A DNA stretch of 64,000 nt. It comes from Phytophthora quininea (taxonomy: Eukaryota; Oomycota; Peronosporomycetes; Peronosporales; Peronosporaceae). Under the pieces are notes generated by a model that did not search any database, had not been told where the DNA came from, and saw nothing but the letters and a program-made list of their open reading frames with translations. A program made the translations under genes and the position numbers. Below are positions 10,370 through 19,783 of this stretch, one piece after another. The stretch spans positions 61,369 through 125,368 of the forward strand of contig JAAVTG010000137.1 in assembly GCA_011947345.1 (NCBI GenBank), in the 5' to 3' direction. The stretch's first letter is position 1. The number at the start of each line of letters is the position of its first letter.

Positions 10370-10524
10370 TTTCTCACGGTAGACCAATACATAGATCCTC
10401 TTGCTTCATCTGTCAAAGTTGTTGTTACACAAGCAGCAGTGTATTTAGTAGATGCGTCGTCTGGTTCCTCGACCGAGCAGCTCCATACACACGGCCTGCA
10501 GTTGCAGAGCTTTCTGTACGGAAT

Positions 10525-11063
10525 TTACTTGGCAGCCTCGATGGGGCTCTCCCACAGCTTGTGCTCTGCATCGTTCAGCACAATCAGTCAGGGACAATAT
10601 TGACAAGAAAAAGCTTCCGACGCACCCAAATACACGGGGATGACGCTCAACTCGTCCTCCGCCTGCTCGATCAGCTCCTCCAGCTGTCCGCAGTTAATCT
10701 TGCGCTCAATCACGTCCTCCTGCAGCAGCTAGTTAACAACCTGTACCACCAGAATGCCACCATCAATGTATCTGCGTACGTCGTCGTTGGTCTCCACCAC
10801 GTTGAGACGGAAGTTGGTGATTTGCTCCACCGCGTTGCGGTAGTTCTTGGCCTCAGGCGGCAGCACCTGCAGCAGCAGCAGTAGCGACGTCAGTGAAGTG
10901 TCCAAGCAGTCCGTCGATTGACAACCCAGCGCACCTTGACTTCCTCCAGCGTCCGGCGGTAGATCTTGATGAGGTCCTGACGCGCGTTCGGGTTCACCGG
11001 CAGGCCCACGAGGCCCGTCGAGGTCTTGGTCACCGCCATACGCAGCACACGAGAGGCCCACAT
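10525..11063 (-). CDS. NDUFA5: Complex I subunit NDUFA5 (ETC complex I subunit)
   Basis: Accessory subunit of mitochondrial complex I (NDUFA5/B13, matrix arm). Four exons on the minus strand join in frame to 119 residues: 10935-11063, 10780-10866, 10626-10728 and 10525-10565. Exon 1 has the family signature TKTSTGLVGLPVNPNARQDL and IYRRTLEEV. Later exons give EAKNYRNAVEQITNFRL, INCGQLEELIEQAEDEL and the closing HKLWESPIE, all typical of this family. Introns are GT-AG, 51-68 bases. I start at 11063; an internal Met (11039) would match the shorter animal N-terminus. It shares a 178-base divergent promoter with LSM1. Confidence 0.93.
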
Positions 11064-11241
11064 GATGCTCCTGTTCGATCGCCAAAATGAGCGGCGGATA
11101 GTGCGGACTGTACGCACACGGCAACGCTCATAGTTTATCCAAGATACAGTACTAATGTACGCATGTGACATGAGTACATTATTCTGTGCGTACATACCAG
11201 TTCATAACATAACAGGAATTGGTTCTAGCTCAAAGGAGACC

Positions 11242-11952
11242 ATGAGCGGCGTCTTCCCGGGCAACAGCAGCCTCATCCAGCAGCTTGACAGTGCGTGCCT
11301 TTGACTGCAGTTAGGCGTCTCAAGAAGATGGGGCGACGCCGTTGGTTTCTGTTGGTGTGCGGGAATTCTTACAGTGGCAATCCTTCGCTGACCTGCAGAG
11401 CAAGTGCTGATGGTCCTACGCGACGGCCGCCACCTCGTCGGCTACCTGCGGAGCTTTGACCAGTTCTGTGCGTGGCAGTTCTATCGGGAATGTGCTTTTG
11501 ATGGCAGCTATAATAACCTGCTTTGTCTATGGGGCTGCTGCCTATAGCGAACATCATCCTCGAAGACACGTACGAGCGTCACGTGGCAGGAGGACTTTTC
11601 TGCGACATCGAGTTGGGTCTGAACATCATCCGGTGCGTCGACGTCGGGATCACTGCTCTTCTAGCAGCACTAACTATTTTTTTACTTGTATCATTTATAC
11701 AGTGGCGATAACATTGTCCTCCTGGGCGAACTGGTATGATCGCTGCTGCTTCATCCTTCACGAAATGCAGTGAGGAGCTAAGTTTTTGTGGTGCATGACA
11801 TTCTTGTACGGCAGGACCCGGAAAAAGAACGTGACCAGCCGCACATGAAGCGCGTGGAGCTGGAAGAAGTGCTGGAGGCTGAAGAGCGACTCATGAACGA
11901 GGAAGGCTCGGCCAGCGTGCGCCAGCAATGGGACTTTGAGCAGCAGCACTAG
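11242..11952 (+). CDS. LSM1: LSM1 (Sm-like protein of the Lsm1-7 decapping complex)
   Basis: Lsm1, the subunit that distinguishes the cytoplasmic Lsm1-7 ring, which binds deadenylated mRNA 3' ends and promotes decapping. Five exons (11242-11290, 11399-11467, 11548-11632, 11703-11733, 11815-11952) give 123 residues. Sm motif 1 appears as QVLMVLRDGRHLVGYLRSFD with the following ILEDTYERH, and Sm motif 2 as IRGDNIVLLGEL. The downstream helix DPEKERDQPHMKRVELEEVL is specific to Lsm1. The start MSGVFPGNSSLIQQLD matches the family (PGTxSLI). Phases are consistent across all four introns. Confidence 0.95.
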
Positions 11953-12509
11953 TTTCCAACGAGCACTAGATAACAACACTACGGAATGACACTACTTAGT
12001 GGGTTTGAGTATCGAAGTTGAAGGCAAGTTTCTTTCGACAGCAACATGAGATTTTGGCAGAGCGTGGAGTGCAGCAGGAGCGAGAAGAAAGAGACAGACA
12101 TCTACCCGAAGCATTGCGTATCTAATCAAGCGAATGGAAGCTGTTAAACCAACAGGTTTCCAGCCAGCACCTCGTAGGAAAGCACCGAGGAAAGCGATGG
12201 CTAATTGAGCTCCAGCCACGGTGTTGCCGCCGAAAATCGAGCGAGCGTGTGAAGACGCCACCAAACAACCAAAATCATTAGGACCGCGCTCGAGGACAAG
12301 ATAGCTTTTCGTAAAGCGACAAGGATCCGCTACAGGCAGCTGTGATTGGAAACCGCGTCTGTCGAGATGCCAGACTTGCGTTGAAGCTGTCGATATGCTA
12401 TATAGAGGTTTATATTCCGTTTGAGCTAACTTGAGCCCTGGCCTCTCGTTGTGGGGCTTTTCTGGTGGTGACTCGAAGGGAAGCCGCGGCATCGATCGAA
12501 GCAGGAGCC
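11953..12509. other. Intergenic region between LSM1 and NDUFA8
   Basis: 557 bases between two same-strand genes. A 166-codon open frame on the minus strand (11992-12492) has no recognisable motif and atypical composition, and I do not support it as a gene. The region should hold the LSM1 terminator and the NDUFA8 promoter. Confidence 0.45.
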
Positions 12510-13071
12510 ATGGCGGAGCGCAAGACGGTCAAGCTGCCGGACACAGACAACACGAGCCTCACGTGCGCGGCGCGGATCCTGGCCTACGAATGCGCCGATG
12601 CCAACCTCGAGTTCATGCGCTGCAAGCAGCGCGACGCCAACCCGCGCGCCTGCCTCGTCCAGGGCGAGAAGGTCACGGCTGCCGTGCTCAAGACGTGCGT
12701 CCCAGGGCGATACTTCATAACAGGATTCACATATAAGATACTAACCCACAGTATTACATGGGTGCTGTCTGCAGACTGCGTGAGGTGGAGACCCACTGCG
12801 GCGAGACGTACTCGGCGTACAAGAAGGCGCTAAAGAAGAACTGGCACCGGATCGACGAGACGCGGAAGGAGCAGGCTGCGCTGGAGGAGTGCTGGCGACA
12901 GCACAAGGCTACAACCAGACCCAGGAGGTCAGGACGAGAAGAAATGAACTTTGGCTTGAGGGATTCCTGACTGATAATTGCTTCGTGTTGTGGTTTTGCA
13001 GGACTAGACTGCTGCAACTAGTGCCGAGGGACTGTGTACGCCGTACCAGGAGGCGTCTGCGCAGGCTTTAG
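12510..13071 (+). CDS. NDUFA8: Complex I subunit NDUFA8-like (CHCH protein)
   Basis: Accessory complex I subunit of the NDUFA8/19-kDa type, an intermembrane-space CHCH protein. Exon 1 (12510-12698) contains CADANLEFMRC (a CX9C pair), RDANPRACLVQGEKV, matching the family's ExxDPRxCLxxG. Exon 2 (12752-12927) has CRLREVETHCGETYSAYKKA and the second cysteine-rich part ending ALEECWRQHK. A third exon (13002-13071) is my inference from a GT-AG intron and gives a basic tail. Total about 144 residues, somewhat shorter than animal NDUFA8 (172). The C-terminal exon is the least certain part. Confidence 0.8.
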
Positions 13072-13184
13072 ATCAAAGAAGTCCCGTGCAAACGAAGAAC
13101 CCAGTGAGGCCTGGGCCTCCAAGTCAGCCAAGCCAACGAAACAAGTTAAAAAAAGAGGAGATGGAGAAATCAATGCAGTCAACA

Positions 13185-15191
13185 TCATAAATATGCCCCC
13201 CTCGAGGAGATTAGCTCAGAATCGGTATTTCCCATGTGACAGCTTTGCAGGGGAGGAATTGATGCGTGGATCAAGATATCGAGTAGACAAGTTGAAGAGC
13301 TCAACATTGCAGCTATGGACGGGACTCTATTACATCTTGGGATACAGAGTCGGAAGCCAAAATCGACACAGCATCGTCTAGGTGTGCTTGAAAGGACCCC
13401 GCCCACACCAGCGTCCAGACAGGCTTCACTCGTATCAGCGGAGCCAGACAGGTTGGTGGCGTTCGATGCTGCAGCAGGTGCAGCAGGGGTCGACGATCCT
13501 TCGAAGCGTCCTCGGAACGCCCACAGACCCAGCGCAGGGTTGGAAATGTAAAAGAACCGCTCGCCATTAGCGTCCACATTCCAGCCATCCTGGAGCTTGT
13601 CAATGGGGTACTTTTCGCTCATCTCTTTCAGGTCGCCATAACCAAAGCCGACCCCTTCAACCTCCTCCTTAGTGAGGTGGCCTGGGCAGTACGTGATGCG
13701 GAATCGGCCTTCAGAAGAACCGTGGATCAGGTGAGCTGCAGCGCTCAAGTTCTTCATCAGGTCGCGGTTGGCGTTCAAATGGGCAAGCACTTCCTGCGCG
13801 ACCACAACAAACGTTCAGCCATCGCATGACAATGACGACAAGAATCAGTGTTCGTGTCGTACTGGCGTCGTGCGGTAGCCGTATTTGCGGATCAACTCGT
13901 CGATTCGACCGTCCTCTCCGAAACGAGCCACGCCAGGTGCAAGCACAATAAGCTCACCGTCATCCGCAATCGCCATTCGCGTGCGGTAAATGGACTTGTT
14001 GCCGAGCCACGTGGACTTGAACTCTTCCGGATCCAAATAAACAACCACCTTGTTAAGCGGTGCGTCCAGGAGCTCAAAGTTCACCTCCAGTGAGAGCTCA
14101 GCAGCCTTCATAAAGCACTCCTCGTCGTCGCCGATGAAAATACCGCGGGTCACGAGATTTCCGTTGTGACTGGAAAACAATCACAGATAATCAGTTCTTC
14201 ACTCGTTTCGTTCAAAATCAGCATTGCTTATGGAAAGCAAGTTACGCACCCGCGACCGATCACAGTCTGGATGTAGATCAGAGGCAACTTCTTGAGGAAG
14301 TTGGTGGAGGCGTAGTTCAGGATACGTCGCAGCGGATTGTCAGCACGTCCCATCATACGTTCCATGCCATACACTGCGCCGATGAAGTGCGAGAAGTTGA
14401 TTCCTTCGCTGCCGCCAGTTCCCACAAAGATATTCTTGTTGTAATTGGCCATGCCCATGACCTCGTGCGGTACGACTTGGCCGATGGAAAGCACAAGGTC
14501 GTGTCCACCCTCCCACAACTACCCCGACATGATTGCAAGTTAGCATCATGAAGAACTGTGGTCAATTCAATGTCCGTACCAGTTTGTTGATCTGCGCTGG
14601 CCAGGGTTCATTCACCTTGCCATCACTAGCCTCCTGGATGAGCTCGGCAGGAACCTTTCCAATCGTCACGACGTCATTGCTACAGTACAAATTCGTCAAT
14701 CTCTTGTGGGTAGTCCACAAGATAGCTCCATCAACTTACCGCCAGTCGTGCACGCGAAAGATATCCTTGGGCATGTCCCCAAACATCTACAGCAACAACG
14801 CAGTACCTAGTATCAGAACCATCTTTCCCCTTTTTAAGCCCAGTAGACAGCAGCACCTTGCTGATCTCCTCGTCCGTCATGGCGTCGTGCGTGCCCAGTG
14901 CGGGCAGCACATCCGTCACCTTGTCCTGGAGATACTCGTAGGCATATTGGGACAGCACCCCGCCTTCCTGCAGCCATTACACGTATCAGCATTCCCATTT
15001 TCTCTACTGCCACCCCATAGTCTGCAGACGCACGAGTGGAAGCGCGTAAAGTCCGGCGGCACCAGCACCGCCTTGTCGAACTTGGCGCCGCGATGTTGCT
15101 CCAGCGTCTGCAGCGTCTCGCGCACGATCTCGCGCAGTCGCTCGTCCGACAGCTCGGTGGCCTTGGAGCCCTCTGCAAACAGCAGCGTCAT
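13185..15191 (-). CDS. LarA-type (nickel-pincer) racemase homologue
   Basis: A homologue of the lactate racemase LarA / DUF2088 family, nickel-pincer-cofactor enzymes that interconvert D- and L-2-hydroxyacids. Seven exons keep consistent phases: 15030-15191, 14857-14967, 14740-14786, 14580-14679, 14250-14518, 13863-14169 and 13185-13793, giving 534 residues. The N-terminal domain has VLVPPDFTRFHS (family DxTR motif) and LPALGTHDAMTDEEI (His of the LGTH motif). VHDWRNDVVTIGKVP follows. The LGxxxPHxxxGMANYNK segment and NFSHFIGAVYG supply the candidate histidines and lysine that bind the cofactor and substrate. The core ends near ALGLWAFRGRFE; the remaining about 95 residues look non-homologous and may reflect a missed intron or stop. 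Substrate unknown. Confidence 0.83.
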
Positions 15192-15309
15192 GGTCTTCTT
15201 CGGTCCTGAGTCAGGCTGAGCAGATCGAAAAGTGAAGGTGGTTGCAGTTGCAACTATTTGGTGTCTCGGCACACCAAAATATCCCCTTTCGACGTCACTA
15301 GCTCTTTGT

Positions 15310-15978
15310 ATGACGATGACGAGGCTGTGGGCGCTGTGCGTGCTGCTGCTGGCGAGCTGCGCTAGCGCGTGGGAGATCCGCGGCACCGTGTACCCGCTGG
15401 GATCTGTGGGCGAGAAGGTGGCGCCGCTCAAGGTGCAGCTGAACGGCGGCGAGCAGACAGTCTTCGTGCGCTCGGACGGGTCCTTCGTGTTCCGGGACGT
15501 GGCTCCGGGCCGCTACGTGGTGGACATCCCGTCGCAGGAGTTCCTCTTCAGCCAGTACAAGCTGGACGTGGGGGCCGACGGACTCATCCGCGCACTCGAG
15601 TACAAATACGCGGGGGCGCCCAAGAAGCGCGCAGACTACCCGCTAAACGTGGAGCCGGTCAAGCAGCTCGACTACTTTGAGAAGCGCGAAAGTTCAATCT
15701 GCTGGGGCTCATTATGAGTCCGTCCTTCCTGACGATTGTGGTGCCCATTGGCCTGCTGTATCTGCTGCCCAAGCTGCAGGAGGGGATGGGTGAGTGGAGC
15801 AACAAGATCACTTTAGACAGAGACGATAAGAGGTTGACGTTGTGTTCTGTTTGGTGTTGCAGACCCGGAGGAGATGAAGAAAGCCCAGGAGGAAATGGGC
15901 TCTGCAGATCCGTCTTCGTTGCTGGCGGGCATGCTGGGAGGCGGCCAGAACAACGCGGAGGACAGCGACGACGACTGA
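15310..15978 (+). CDS. EMC7: ER membrane complex subunit 7 (EMC7), one frame break
   Basis: EMC7, a lumenal/membrane subunit of the ER membrane protein complex that inserts transmembrane proteins. A signal peptide (MTMTRLWALCVLLLASCASA) precedes WEIRGTVYPLG. The beta-sandwich domain contains VFVRSDGSFVFRDVAPGRYV and EFLFSQYKLDV. After DYFEKRE the frame breaks at about 15689 (a run of three A where four would restore the frame) and resumes with FNLLGLIMSPSFLTIVVP and the transmembrane helix ending LLPKLQ. The intron 15790-15862 joins in phase 1 to the last exon, whose SADPSSLLAGMLGGGQ tail is acidic. It is divergent to the racemase gene (118 bases). Confidence 0.88.
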
Positions 15979-16149
15979 GCTGCTCAAGTACCGGTAGCGA
16001 CGGAGAGCATTTTCGCTTGTTACGTCTTGCTTAGACTAGTATAGCTGTCTTTCTCTTCTTCGCGCTTGTTGATCGTCCTCGTTCTGTGCTGCCTCATAGG
16101 AACATGGTGCAATTGGGGTTCCAGCGATGGTTGTCCACGCTGGCGGTGG

Positions 16150-16446
16150 TCACTTGATGCGCTTGGAGCGGAACCCCGTGCTCCCTGTCCACATCCTCCA
16201 CGCTTGTGGCTCTTGCCCCCAGTCATTGATGGGTTTCCCCTCTCGAAGCGCCTCTACTAGCTGCTCCATGTGCTCGGCGTCCCCACGCAGCGTCATCTTC
16301 ACCAGGCTCTTGTCCTGACGGTCGTTGGTAGCGCCGCCTTCCAGCCCGCGCTTCTGCATGGCGCGGATCACTGTCTGGCGGAACATGACGTTCTGCACCT
16401 TGCCACGGACCTCCAGCCAGCGCTCTGCTTGATCGTTCTTGTCCAT
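16150..16446 (-). CDS. Acylphosphatase-like protein
   Basis: A 98-residue protein with the acylphosphatase fold. It has the anion-binding loop followed by the catalytic arginine, GKVQNVMFRQTV (consensus GxVQGVxFR), and the catalytic asparagine in GLEGGATND (consensus GxxGxxxN). The rest (KMTLRGDAEHMEQLVEALREG) matches the family's second half. Acylphosphatases hydrolyse carboxyl-phosphate bonds such as those of 1,3-bisphosphoglycerate. The loop here reads QNV instead of QGV, and the C-terminal strand is divergent, so activity is probable but not certain. It is intronless and lies tail to tail with EMC7. Confidence 0.8.
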   Translation of the reverse strand: MDKNDQAERWLEVRGKVQNVMFRQTVIRAMQKRGLEGGATNDRQDKSLVKMTLRGDAEHMEQLVEALREGKPINDWGQEPQAWRMWTGSTGFRSKRIK

Positions 16447-16571
16447 TTAAGTGATCTCAGCGACGTTTCTACACTGAGGTGTGAAGAACTGCTTCAACAT
16501 GAAAGGAAATGTTAAAGATTACGGACTGGAAGCTCCTAAAGAAAACAGAGGCGCTGCCGGCCTCAGTTTGT

Positions 16572-18094
16572 CTAGCTAGGCTGATCGCTCGATCTATTCC
16601 TCGGATTTTTTCTTCTTGTGTTTTTCTTCTTCTTCTTGTCTTCCTCGGCAGGGGCTTCCTCCTCCTCAGCCGCCTTTTTCTTCTTGTGCTTCTTCTCCTT
16701 CTTCTCCTTCTTCTCCTTCTTCTCCTTCTTGACCTTGACCTCTTCCTCGGCGTCGTCCTCGGCCTTGCGCTTTTGCTCGACACGGTCATGTCGGCGTCCG
16801 TGTTGTAGGTTGTGCTGGTCTCGGTCTTGACGTACTTCTTGGCCTCGTTCTTGGTCTTGCCGTTGCTGTTGGGGATGCCCGAGAAGCCGTTCTCCAGCTG
16901 CCGCACGCGGGCCTCCACCTTGGCGCGGTTGTCGAATCCGATGGTGGCCTCCGTAGCGTCGCCCAGGGCGTCCACACGCACCGCCAGCGCTGTCTTGGCA
17001 GCCAGCACGCGCGAGATCTTACCTTTGTGTTTAGGCGCGGTCTGGCCGATCAGCGAGGCGTGGTAGATGAGACCGTACTTGGGGGTGTCGTGCTTGGTCT
17101 TCAGGGCACGGAAGAGAGCCTTCTCGGCACCGAGGATCTGCACAGTCGAGGCCGGGTGCTTGGCCAGGTTCATCAGACTGCCGGCGTGGGCAATGAGACG
17201 AGCGCCAACAAGCTCGCCCACCATGACGGTGAGGTTGGGCGCGATGGCGTTCATGCGGTTCTTCAGGTAGTCGAAGAGCTGCGCACGGTACTCGGTCAGT
17301 GAGATGACCTGCTCGCACAGCGCCGAGATGTTGATCACGTCCTCCTCCGAGATGTCCGTGCCCATGGAGACCTCGCACACCTCGCGCATGGAGGCCTCGA
17401 CGTCCTCCGATAGGATGTCCGAGAAGTCGAGGTTCTTGACGTGCGTGCGCACGCCCATCTTGAGCACGCACTTGGCGTACTGCAGGTTGTCCGTGACGAT
17501 TTTGCCCATCTCGGGGAAGTGCCAGCCAAACCACTCACGCACGCGCATCGAGTACGTGTTGATCTCCTTGTCCAGCTCATCCAGCAGCCCGATGGCCTGC
17601 ACGATCATCGTGTCCACCTTGTCGGCGCTGAACTTGAGTTTGTAGCGGGACAGCGAGTGCGATAGACCGAGGGTCATGGCCTTGAGGTCGTCGTCCTCCA
17701 GGCCAGTGATGAGCGTGTCCATGTTGGCGCGGATGCCGCGCATCACTTCGTTGACGGCGCTGTCGTTGACGCAGGCGATGTTGAGCTTGTCCTTGATCAG
17801 GCTGCCCAGCGCCTTGTCCGACACTGCCAGCTTGTCCTTGAGGCCGGCGTCCACCACGTTCTTCTTGAGGAACTTCTTGAGAGTCTTGCCCATCTTGCCG
17901 TCCACCATGTCGGTGGCGGCGGCCACGGCCTCGGTCGTGTCCTTGAAGGCATTGAAGCCCTTGAGCTTGAGCGCCTTGGCGGCCTTCTCGGGCGACGAGA
18001 AGTGCTTGAACACGTCGTCGGCGTTGGCCAGCTTGGCCTCGTCCTGCACCTTGAACAGCGCGTGGCCCGCGGCGGTCTCGAACAGCACCAACAT
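16572..18094 (-). CDS. NOP58: NOP58, box C/D snoRNP core protein
   Basis: Nop58, core protein of box C/D snoRNPs that guide 2'-O-methylation of rRNA. The start MLVLFETAAGHALFKVQDEA at 18094 is the classic N-terminus. The coiled-coil and Nop domain follow, with WFGWHFPEM, QYAKCVLKMGVR, the NOP signature around LTVMVGELVGARLIAHAGSL and QILGAEKALFRALKTKHDTP, then PKYGLIYHASLIGQ. Near 16790 the long frame shifts by one base: the real tail is the KKE-repeat (KVKKEKKEKKEKKEKK), whose frame runs to a stop at 16572, or to 16594 if a second slip occurred. Intronless. The promoter region is shared with eS19. Confidence 0.93.
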
Positions 18095-18575
18095 CGTGAG
18101 CACGGAGGGGATAAAGTCTACTAACTGGAGGACAGCTCCGCGACTGACCGCCAGCAAGGTTTGGCTGGCTGCAGCACACTGCGCCGTTTCAGCCAATCAC
18201 CACGGTATCGTGTTTGAAGGGACCAAAATCGGCTTTCACAGGTGATACGTTTCATTGGTGGAAAATCCGCGCTGCGTTTTCACTGGTGGCGGCGCGCTCT
18301 CGACGCTCTTGGTCGTGCAGGCTCATTTGTTGCAAAGTTCCTCTCCTAACAAGTACGTGCGTTGATCGGTTCTCTCTGTGACTCGGGGGACGTGTGCTCC
18401 GTTTTGGGTGGCTCGTTATAGTGACGATGTGTCTAAAGACCGAGACTGTCCTGCGCGACGAGCTGGCGACTCATGCTCTTCTCGTAGAGAGAGACGTGGG
18501 TCCCGCCCCTAGTGCGGTGGTACAGACGTGTTCTTAATCTCGTATTGCCCCTGCCTCTGCCCGCAGACTCTCAAC
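18095..18575. promoter_or_regulatory. Bidirectional promoter region of NOP58 and RPS19 with oomycete Inr-like element
   Basis: 481 bases between the divergent start codons of NOP58 and RPS19. On the plus strand at 18320-18340 the sequence GCTCATTTGTTGCAAAG closely matches the oomycete initiator/flanking promoter consensus (GCTCATTYYNCAWTTT). Downstream, GTACGTGCG at about 18353 and CTGCCCGCAG just before 18568 look like the borders of an intron of about 215 bases in the RPS19 5' untranslated leader, ending 8 bases before the ATG. Transcription-start position and intron are inferred from motifs only. Confidence 0.6.
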
Positions 18576-19040
18576 ATGGCTGACTACGACGAGGAAGAAG
18601 TGGCGCGCGGCGTGACGGTCCGTGACGTGAAGCCCGCCGACTTCATCAAGGCCTACGCTGAGCACCTCAAGCGCTCGGGTAAGATCGAGCTGCCCGCCTG
18701 GTGGGACGTCGTCAAGACGGCTGCCTTCAAGGAGTACTCGCCCGCCGACCCGGACTGGTACTACATCCGCGCCGCCTCGATCGCGCGCAAGGTCTACCTG
18801 CGCCAGTACACTGGTGTGGGCTCGCTCAAGAAGGTCTACGGTGGCGCCGCCCGCAAGGGCGTCCACCGCCAGCACTTCCAGAAGGCCTCTGGCGGTCTTA
18901 TCCGCCACATCCTGCAGCAACTGGAGGAGATGAAGGTCGTCGAGAAGTGCCCTGAGGGCGTCAACAAGGGCGGCCGCAAGATCACCAGCCACGGCCAGCA
19001 GGACCTGGACCGCATCGCCGGCCAGGTGGTGCGTGCTTAA
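18576..19040 (+). CDS. RPS19: Ribosomal protein eS19
   Basis: Small-subunit ribosomal protein eS19, 154 residues, intronless coding region. The sequence [60 protein letters not shown] and [20 protein letters not shown] covers the whole family from end to end. I chose the ATG at 18576 ([12 protein letters not shown]) because upstream in-frame codons lie in the probable 5' leader intron. Confidence 0.97.
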   Translation: MADYDEEEVARGVTVRDVKPADFIKAYAEHLKRSGKIELPAWWDVVKTAAFKEYSPADPDWYYIRAASIARKVYLRQYTGVGSLKKVYGGAARKGVHRQHFQKASGGLIRHILQQLEEMKVVEKCPEGVNKGGRKITSHGQQDLDRIAGQVVRA

Positions 19041-19146
19041 GTCTGCAGGGCGATCACTCGCAGGAACTTAATCGGAATCAACCAGAGAGCTATTTTGCAA
19101 TAACTTGAAGCTAATGTTGACATCAATTGGCCTTGCAGCAGTCTGT

Positions 19147-19614
19147 CTACAGGTATCTTCGTGCCAGAGTCTTGACTCGAGCATCAAACACTTCGGACGA
19201 GATGGGAGTGTCGTACTCGTAGAAGGGGTTCATGAGCAGCTAAACACAAGCAGGGAAAATGTTAGATACTGTAGTCAATGGGACTTGATTCCGCACAGAA
19301 GCTGTTACCGCCCCCACCTTGACGTAGAGCTCGTGCACCTCGTGGAAGAAGGCCTTGACCGTGTCATCGTTGCGCGTCTCGTGCAGCAGCAGGAACTTGA
19401 CGCCCGACGCCGTCACGAAGGCCGACACGAGCTGGTCGTTGAACCGGTCCACGACCTTGAGCGCCATGGCGGGCGTAGTCCACATGAGCTCGTCCACCAG
19501 ATCCAGCGCCGCGTGCAGCACGAACTCGTCCACGTGGGCGCTCTCCTCGCGCCGCGCGCGCATCTCCATCTTGTACAGCGGCTCCTTGGAGCCCACCACC
19601 ACGAACATGGACAT
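19147..19614 (-). CDS. TRAPPC2: TRAPPC2 / Trs20 (sedlin)
   Basis: Sedlin/Trs20, a small longin-fold subunit of TRAPP tethering complexes in ER-Golgi traffic. Exon 1 (19309-19614) begins MSMFVVVGSKEPLYKMEM and contains HVDEFVLHAALDLVDELMW and KVVDRFNDQLVSAFVTASG, the most conserved stretch of the family. Intron 19240-19308 is GT-AG in phase 0. Exon 2 (19147-19239) encodes LLMNPFYEYDTPISSEVFD and the end KTLARRYL. Total 132 residues; family usual about 140. Confidence 0.94.
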
Positions 19615-19783
19615 CTTGGGTGATTTCAGCGTGGAATATCCGGGCTAAATGTGTTTAACCCACACCGCCCTGGCCACCCAGGAGGATAAAACCCCACACC
19701 ATACACTTGCTTGATGTTGTCATGGGTGGTAGACCTCGCCATTTTCCCTAGCAAAGCCGTGGTGGTGTGCGCAGTTCTTCTCC

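Noticed and set aside
11992..12492. 166-codon minus-strand ORF between LSM1 and NDUFA8
   Set aside because: No recognisable domain, low-complexity-like composition, and overlap with the expected NDUFA8 promoter.
16693..16733. TTCTCC tandem repeats as a regulatory satellite
   Set aside because: They are the antisense of the Lys-Glu repeat in the NOP58 tail, typical for that family.
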